From contig MKWN01000038.1 of assembly GCA_001899775.1 (NCBI GenBank), positions 62,001 through 126,000 on the forward strand: a DNA stretch of 64,000 nt. Reading direction: 5' to 3'. The notes beneath the pieces were generated by a model. That model did no database searches. It saw only the letters and a list, made by a program, of their open reading frames with translations, and was not told the origin of the DNA. Of this stretch, positions 60,517-64,000 are shown one piece after another (within the stretch, counting starts at the first letter, position 1; every line of letters starts with the position of its first letter). A program made the translations under genes and the position numbers. Origin of the DNA: Thiobacillus sp. 65-29. GTDB taxonomy: Bacteria > Pseudomonadota > Gammaproteobacteria > Burkholderiales > Thiobacillaceae.

Positions 60517-61326
60517 ATGTCCACATTCAAGCAAATCACACGCACCCTCGGGCTGGCGTCCCTTTCGGCGCTCGCCTTCTCGGGTGCTGCACAAGCGGGC
60601 GCCTTTGACAGCGGCATCCCAGGTTCTTGGTCGGGCACCGGCAATTACGGTGCTCTCGGTGCCAACGGCGTGGTCACCGCTTCACCCGAAGGCGGCAACT
60701 ACGGCTGGATCGCCAGCAACACCGGCATCACCGGCCTGGGCATCGACGTCAACGGCGACAGCATCGCCGACGGCACCGACGGCACCCGCCTGCGCTCCGG
60801 GGTCTTCTCGGCCGCCGCGGGCGACGACCTCGAATTCTATTTCAACTACGTCACATCCGACGGCTCGGGCTATGCCGACTTTGCCTGGGTCCGCCTGCTC
60901 GACAGCAGCCTTACCGAAGTCGCATTGCTGTTCACCGCACGCACCACGCCCGGCGGCGACACCGTGCCCGGTTTCAGCATGCCCCCCCTCGGTGCCGGAG
61001 TGACCCTGGTTCCTGCCACGACCCCGATCATCCCCGGCGGCCCATCCTGGTCCCCGCTGGGTGGCTACTCGGGATCCTGCTACAGCACGGGCTGCGGCTA
61101 CACGGACTGGATCGGGATGACTTATGAAATCGCCGCTGCGGGCGACTACGTGCTGGAGTTCGGCGTGGTCGACTGGTCCGACCAGATTTACGATTCGGGC
61201 CTCGCCTTCGACGGCATCCTGGTCGGCGGCAAGCCGATCGATCCGGTGCCGGAGCCGGCCTCGCTCGCGCTGCTGGGCATCGGTCTCGCGGGCCTCGCCG
61301 CCGCGCGCCGCCGCAAGACTGCTTGA
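60517..61326 (+). CDS. PEP-CTERM sorting-domain protein
   Basis: A 269-residue exported protein. A signal peptide (MSTFKQITRTLGLASLSALAFSGAAQA) precedes a Gly/Ser-rich passenger. The passenger includes DDLEFYFNYVTSDGSGYADFAWVRL and DYVLEFGVVDWSDQIYDSGLAFDGI, resembling PEP-CTERM proteins of the NF038132 type. The sorting signal is VPEPASLALLGIGLAGLAAARRRKTA. Two cysteines (SCYSTGCGY) could pair. Confidence 0.9.
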   Translation: MSTFKQITRTLGLASLSALAFSGAAQAGAFDSGIPGSWSGTGNYGALGANGVVTASPEGGNYGWIASNTGITGLGIDVNGDSIADGTDGTRLRSGVFSAAAGDDLEFYFNYVTSDGSGYADFAWVRLLDSSLTEVALLFTARTTPGGDTVPGFSMPPLGAGVTLVPATTPIIPGGPSWSPLGGYSGSCYSTGCGYTDWIGMTYEIAAAGDYVLEFGVVDWSDQIYDSGLAFDGILVGGKPIDPVPEPASLALLGIGLAGLAAARRRKTA

Positions 61327-61341
61327 GCAACACGCACTCCG

Positions 61342-61374
61342 AAAAAAAGCCGGCGCATCGCGCCGGCTTTTTTT
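61342..61374. terminator. Bidirectional rho-independent terminator
   Basis: A7-GCCGGCGC-ATC-GCGCCGGC-T7: a perfect 8-bp stem with A and T tracts on either side. It ends both the PEP-CTERM gene (+) and the sulfurylase/APS kinase gene (-). Confidence 0.92.
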
Positions 61375-61393
61375 GTGCGCCGCACGGGCACAC

Positions 61394-63373
61394 TCAGCGC
61401 AAATAGCCTTCGTGCTCCAGCTTCAGCAATACCTGCTGCACCGCCTCCTCGATGCCAAGATCCGTGGTGTCGATCGCCAGTTCCGGGTTTTCCGGCACCT
61501 CATACGGATCGGACACGCCGGTGAATTCCGGAATCAGCCCGGCGCGCGCCTTCGCGTACAGGCCTTTGCGGTCGCGCGCCTCGCAGGTGGCGATGGGGGT
61601 GGCGACGTGGATTTCGACGAAGCCGCCGACCGCCTCGATCATCGCGCGCACGTCGCGGCGCGTCTGCCGGTACGGGGCGATCGGCGCGCAGATGGCGATG
61701 CCGCGGTTCTTGGTGATTTCCGAGGCGACGAAACCGATGCGGCGCACGTTGACGTCGCGGTGCGCCTTGGAAAAGCCGAGTTCGGATGACAGGTGGCGCC
61801 GCACGATGTCGCCATCGAGCAGCGTCACCGAGCGCCCGCCCATTTCCATCAGCCGCGCCGCCAGCGCGCGTGCGATCGTGGACTTGCCGGCGCCGGACAG
61901 TCCGGTGAAGAACACGGTGAAACCCTGCTGCTCGCGCGGCGGACTCTGCCGGTGCAACTCGGCAAGCACTTCGGGAAAGCTGTACCACTCGGGAATCTTC
62001 AGACCGGCCTGCATGCGGCGGCGGAATTCCTCGCCGGGCAGGGTAAGGATGCGCGAACCCGCCGGCACCTCGCCCTGGGCGACGTATTCGGCGCGGTCCT
62101 CGACGTAGACCATGCGCGGGTAGGGAATCAGCGTAACACCGATTTTTTCGGCCTGCGCGTTGACGGGCAGCTCGGTACGCTGCTGCGCCAGATCCTCGCC
62201 ACGCCGGAAATCGCCATCGGGCTGGTGTTCGCCGCCGACGATGAGCAGGCTGCAACCGTGGTTGCGCGCGACGATGGCGCGCAGCAGCAGCTCGCGTGCT
62301 GTGCAGCCGCGCGGCGGCGCCGGCAGCACGGCGAGCTGGGTGGTGGCGGACGGGAAGCGGTCACGCAACGCGATGAAGCTGCGCACGAGACCAAAATAGG
62401 CCGGCGCATCGGTGAGATCTCCACCGGCCTGCGGATGCAGCAGCAGGTTGGCCTCGTGCTCGATCGCGCTTTTCAGGCAGAAGGCGTACTGCGCGCGGTG
62501 CATGGGCTGGCGCGCCTGCCAGGCGAGCACACGGCGCCAGCCGCGCTTGGCGAAGAGGGCACGCAGTTCGGCGGGCGTGGCGCGCAGGCCGGCGAAATCC
62601 GGATGCGGCGGCAGCGCGACGCCCTCGACCGCGCCGCCCAGATGCCATGCGCCCGCATCGTTCCACACATCACTCACGGCGAGCACCGCGGTGGCGGACG
62701 GGAAGCGGTCACGCAACGCGATGAAGCTGCGCACGAGACCAAAATAGGCCGGCGCATCGGTGAGATCTCCACCGGCCTGCGGATGCAGCAGCAGGTTGGC
62801 CTCGTGCTCGATCGCGCTTTTCAGGCAGAAGGCGTACTGCGCGCGGTGCATGGGCTGGCGCGCCTGCCAGGCGAGCACACGGCGCCAGCCGCGCTTGGCG
62901 AAGAGGGCACGCAGTTCGGCGGGCGTGGCGCGCAGGCCGGCGAAATCCGGATGCGGCGGCAGCGCGACGCCCTCGACCGCGCCGCCCAGATGCCATGCGC
63001 CCGCATCGTTCCACACATCACTCACGGCGAGCACCGCGAGCATGAAACCCTCGCCGTCGCGCAGCGCGACCCGGTCGCCCGGTTTCAGCTCGCCGGCGGC
63101 TTTCTGCCGGCTGACCAGCGTCACCGGCTGCGGCCAGAACGTACCGTCGTCGAGTGCCATGTCGGTCTCGACGCGACGGCACTGCGCGCGCGTCATGAAG
63201 TCGGCGAGCGGCGAATACGCGCCGCTCATGAGCATTTCCAGCTCGCACTGCGCCTGCCAGTCGAGATCGAGCGACGGCAGGCTGAACGCTTCCTGCTTCA
63301 GTGCGTCGGCGCGTGCGGGGTCGATGAGGTTGACGAGGGCGCCGCCGTAGGGCGCGATGAGTTGATGGTCCAT
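61394..63373 (-). CDS. ATP sulfurylase/APS kinase fusion with internal 116-residue tandem duplication
   Basis: A 659-residue fusion. The N-terminal sulfate adenylyltransferase-like part begins HQLIAPYGGALVNLIDP, with LEMLMSGAYSPLADFMTR and ARNHGCSLLIVGGEH. The C-terminal APS kinase (CysC) has Walker A FTGLSGAGKSTIARAL, DGDIVRRHLSSELGFSKAHRDVNVRRIGFVA, and YAKARAG. Residues about 115-345 hold the same 116-residue block twice, exact to the base. Without the copy the protein would be 543 residues, the expected size. The sulfurylase motif is QARQPMHRAQ rather than QxRNPxHxxH, so sulfurylase activity is doubtful. APS kinase looks intact. Confidence 0.88.
   Translation of the reverse strand: MDHQLIAPYGGALVNLIDPARADALKQEAFSLPSLDLDWQAQCELEMLMSGAYSPLADFMTRAQCRRVETDMALDDGTFWPQPVTLVSRQKAAGELKPGDRVALRDGEGFMLAVLAVSDVWNDAGAWHLGGAVEGVALPPHPDFAGLRATPAELRALFAKRGWRRVLAWQARQPMHRAQYAFCLKSAIEHEANLLLHPQAGGDLTDAPAYFGLVRSFIALRDRFPSATAVLAVSDVWNDAGAWHLGGAVEGVALPPHPDFAGLRATPAELRALFAKRGWRRVLAWQARQPMHRAQYAFCLKSAIEHEANLLLHPQAGGDLTDAPAYFGLVRSFIALRDRFPSATTQLAVLPAPPRGCTARELLLRAIVARNHGCSLLIVGGEHQPDGDFRRGEDLAQQRTELPVNAQAEKIGVTLIPYPRMVYVEDRAEYVAQGEVPAGSRILTLPGEEFRRRMQAGLKIPEWYSFPEVLAELHRQSPPREQQGFTVFFTGLSGAGKSTIARALAARLMEMGGRSVTLLDGDIVRRHLSSELGFSKAHRDVNVRRIGFVASEITKNRGIAICAPIAPYRQTRRDVRAMIEAVGGFVEIHVATPIATCEARDRKGLYAKARAGLIPEFTGVSDPYEVPENPELAIDTTDLGIEEAVQQVLLKLEHEGYLR
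62342..63038. repeat. Exact 348-bp tandem duplication inside the sulfurylase gene
   Basis: Bases 62342-62690 equal 62690-63038 with period 348 (116 codons). No mismatches are seen between the copies, which ORFs 62361-62666 and 62709-63014 show as identical proteins. It is either a very recent duplication or an assembly artefact. Confidence 0.95.
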
Positions 63374-63388
63374 GTTGCGTTCCGGAAA

Positions 63389-64000
63389 TCAGGCAAAGAT
63401 CTGGTAGAACAAAGCAAGAAACCGGCCAAATTCGGCGTCGGGAAGGTGGTTGATGCCCGCCGCCGCCTTGCGTCCGCCGCCGGTGTCGAACTGGCTGCAC
63501 AGCACGTCCGCACCGGAGCGCGTCGCCAGCGGCGCGCGCACGCTGACGACGTAGCCGCCGCCGGGCTTGGCGGTGAGGACCGCGTGGGCCTGCTGAGGGG
63601 ATTCAACCGCCAGGCGGTTGCCGAACACGCCGGAAATCCGCCGCGCCCATTTTTCCGCCGGCAGCACGAAGACACGCCCGCCGGGGCGATTTTCCGCCGC
63701 GGCCAGTGCGACGGCGCGCGCCATGTCCTCCATATAACCTGACTGCAGGGTGCGATACGCTGGTGCCTCGGCGATGAAGGCGAACGGGTCGGCATAGGGC
63801 CGCACCTGACGATACAACTCGGCCGGATCGAAGAACAGGTCGTCGAGGGTCTCGCCGTAGCCGTTGTAGTTGAGGCATTCGCCGAGCGACTGCAAGGCCG
63901 CGAGTTGCGCGTCCGACAAGCCCAGCGGTGCGGCGGCAGCACGCGCGGAATCCGCCAGGTTGTCGCCGAACGCCGCCGCGACCGCCCACGGCAGGTGCCG
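63389..64000 (-). CDS. DHH-type phosphoesterase C-terminal part, 5' truncated by window edge
   Basis: An open frame of 203 codons runs to the window edge. The visible part ends in FDTGGGRKAAAGINHLPDAEFGRF, a GGG(H)xxAAG-like motif of DHHA1 domains (with R in place of H). The middle (FVLPAEKWARRISGVFGNRLAVESPQQAHAVLTAKPGGGYVVSVRAP) fits a DHHA1 substrate-binding fold. The catalytic DHH domain would lie upstream, outside the window. It is 15 bases before the sulfurylase gene on the same strand. Assignment is tentative. Confidence 0.55.
   Translation of the reverse strand, partial: RHLPWAVAAAFGDNLADSARAAAAPLGLSDAQLAALQSLGECLNYNGYGETLDDLFFDPAELYRQVRPYADPFAFIAEAPAYRTLQSGYMEDMARAVALAAAENRPGGRVFVLPAEKWARRISGVFGNRLAVESPQQAHAVLTAKPGGGYVVSVRAPLATRSGADVLCSQFDTGGGRKAAAGINHLPDAEFGRFLALFYQIFA

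Overview
The window is a high-GC bacterial chromosome segment from a betaproteobacterium. Rhodocyclales-like or Thiobacillus/Sulfuritalea-like lineages fit best. Supporting signs are the lptM-lysA/cyaY arrangement, AlgZ/AlgR beside argH, a DUF3683 FAD oxidoreductase, a KPA-repeat histone H1-like protein, Hda, MsrPQ, and a PEP-CTERM/exosortase (XrtA-type) protein-sorting background with PrsT. This placement is inferred from gene content, not from a marker tree. Genes are dense on both strands. I see no rRNA, tRNA, CRISPR array, prophage or complete insertion sequence.

Layout. 0-5.2 kb (minus): 3' truncated metA overlapping a P-loop ATPase, then a YeeE-type sulfur transporter, a TusA-like protein and a PAS-GGDEF-EAL protein in one operon. 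5.4-8.2 kb: porin-glnK-amtB (minus) behind a sigma-54 promoter with two NtrC-like sites. 8.2-14.3 kb: ubiK, comM, a ferritin-like/VIT iron transporter, a zinc metallopeptidase, mtnA plus a FucA-like aldolase, and a BrnTA toxin-antitoxin pair. 14.3-20.6 kb: ettA, a gamma carbonic anhydrase-like protein, prlC, a glutaredoxin-like secreted protein, xth and a rhodanese. 20.6-28.8 kb: a PEP-CTERM protein, prsT, metH and a Nudix hydrolase. 29-38.8 kb: algR/algZ, argH, marR, cyaY, lptM-lysA, the histone-like protein, msrQP, a small sigma-54-driven gene, a thioredoxin and hda. 38.8-39.5 kb: gene-free repeats. 39.5-52.1 kb: nadA, DUF808, a Spy/CpxP-like protein, a CDP-alcohol phosphatidyltransferase, a large FAD/Fe-S oxidoreductase, HIT, phoBR and ubiE-ubiJ-ubiB. 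52.1-57.5 kb: a sodium:solute symporter and a polyamine-type ABC transporter. 57.5-61.4 kb: two PEP-CTERM proteins around a TPR protein. 61.4-64 kb: an ATP sulfurylase/APS kinase fusion carrying a tandem duplication, then a truncated DHH-type protein.

Two themes stand out. (1) All three PEP-CTERM genes, although far apart and on different strands, have a GG-N10-GC sigma-54 promoter and a shared upstream motif GTCG-N6-TTTACA. In the two plus-strand copies the motif lies 114-115 bp before the promoter, which suggests a common enhancer-binding activator (PrsR is the obvious candidate). (2) Palindromic repeat DNA has entered coding sequence in frame. It lies inside the UbiB kinase core, at the start of PotD, and probably at the C-terminus of the N-terminal-region ATPase. 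A separate exact 348-bp tandem duplication lies inside the ATP sulfurylase domain. Further points are an mtnA-aldolase pair that fits a DHAP-type salvage shunt, a small gene with its own sigma-54 promoter, and a MITE-like element with 19-bp inverted ends.
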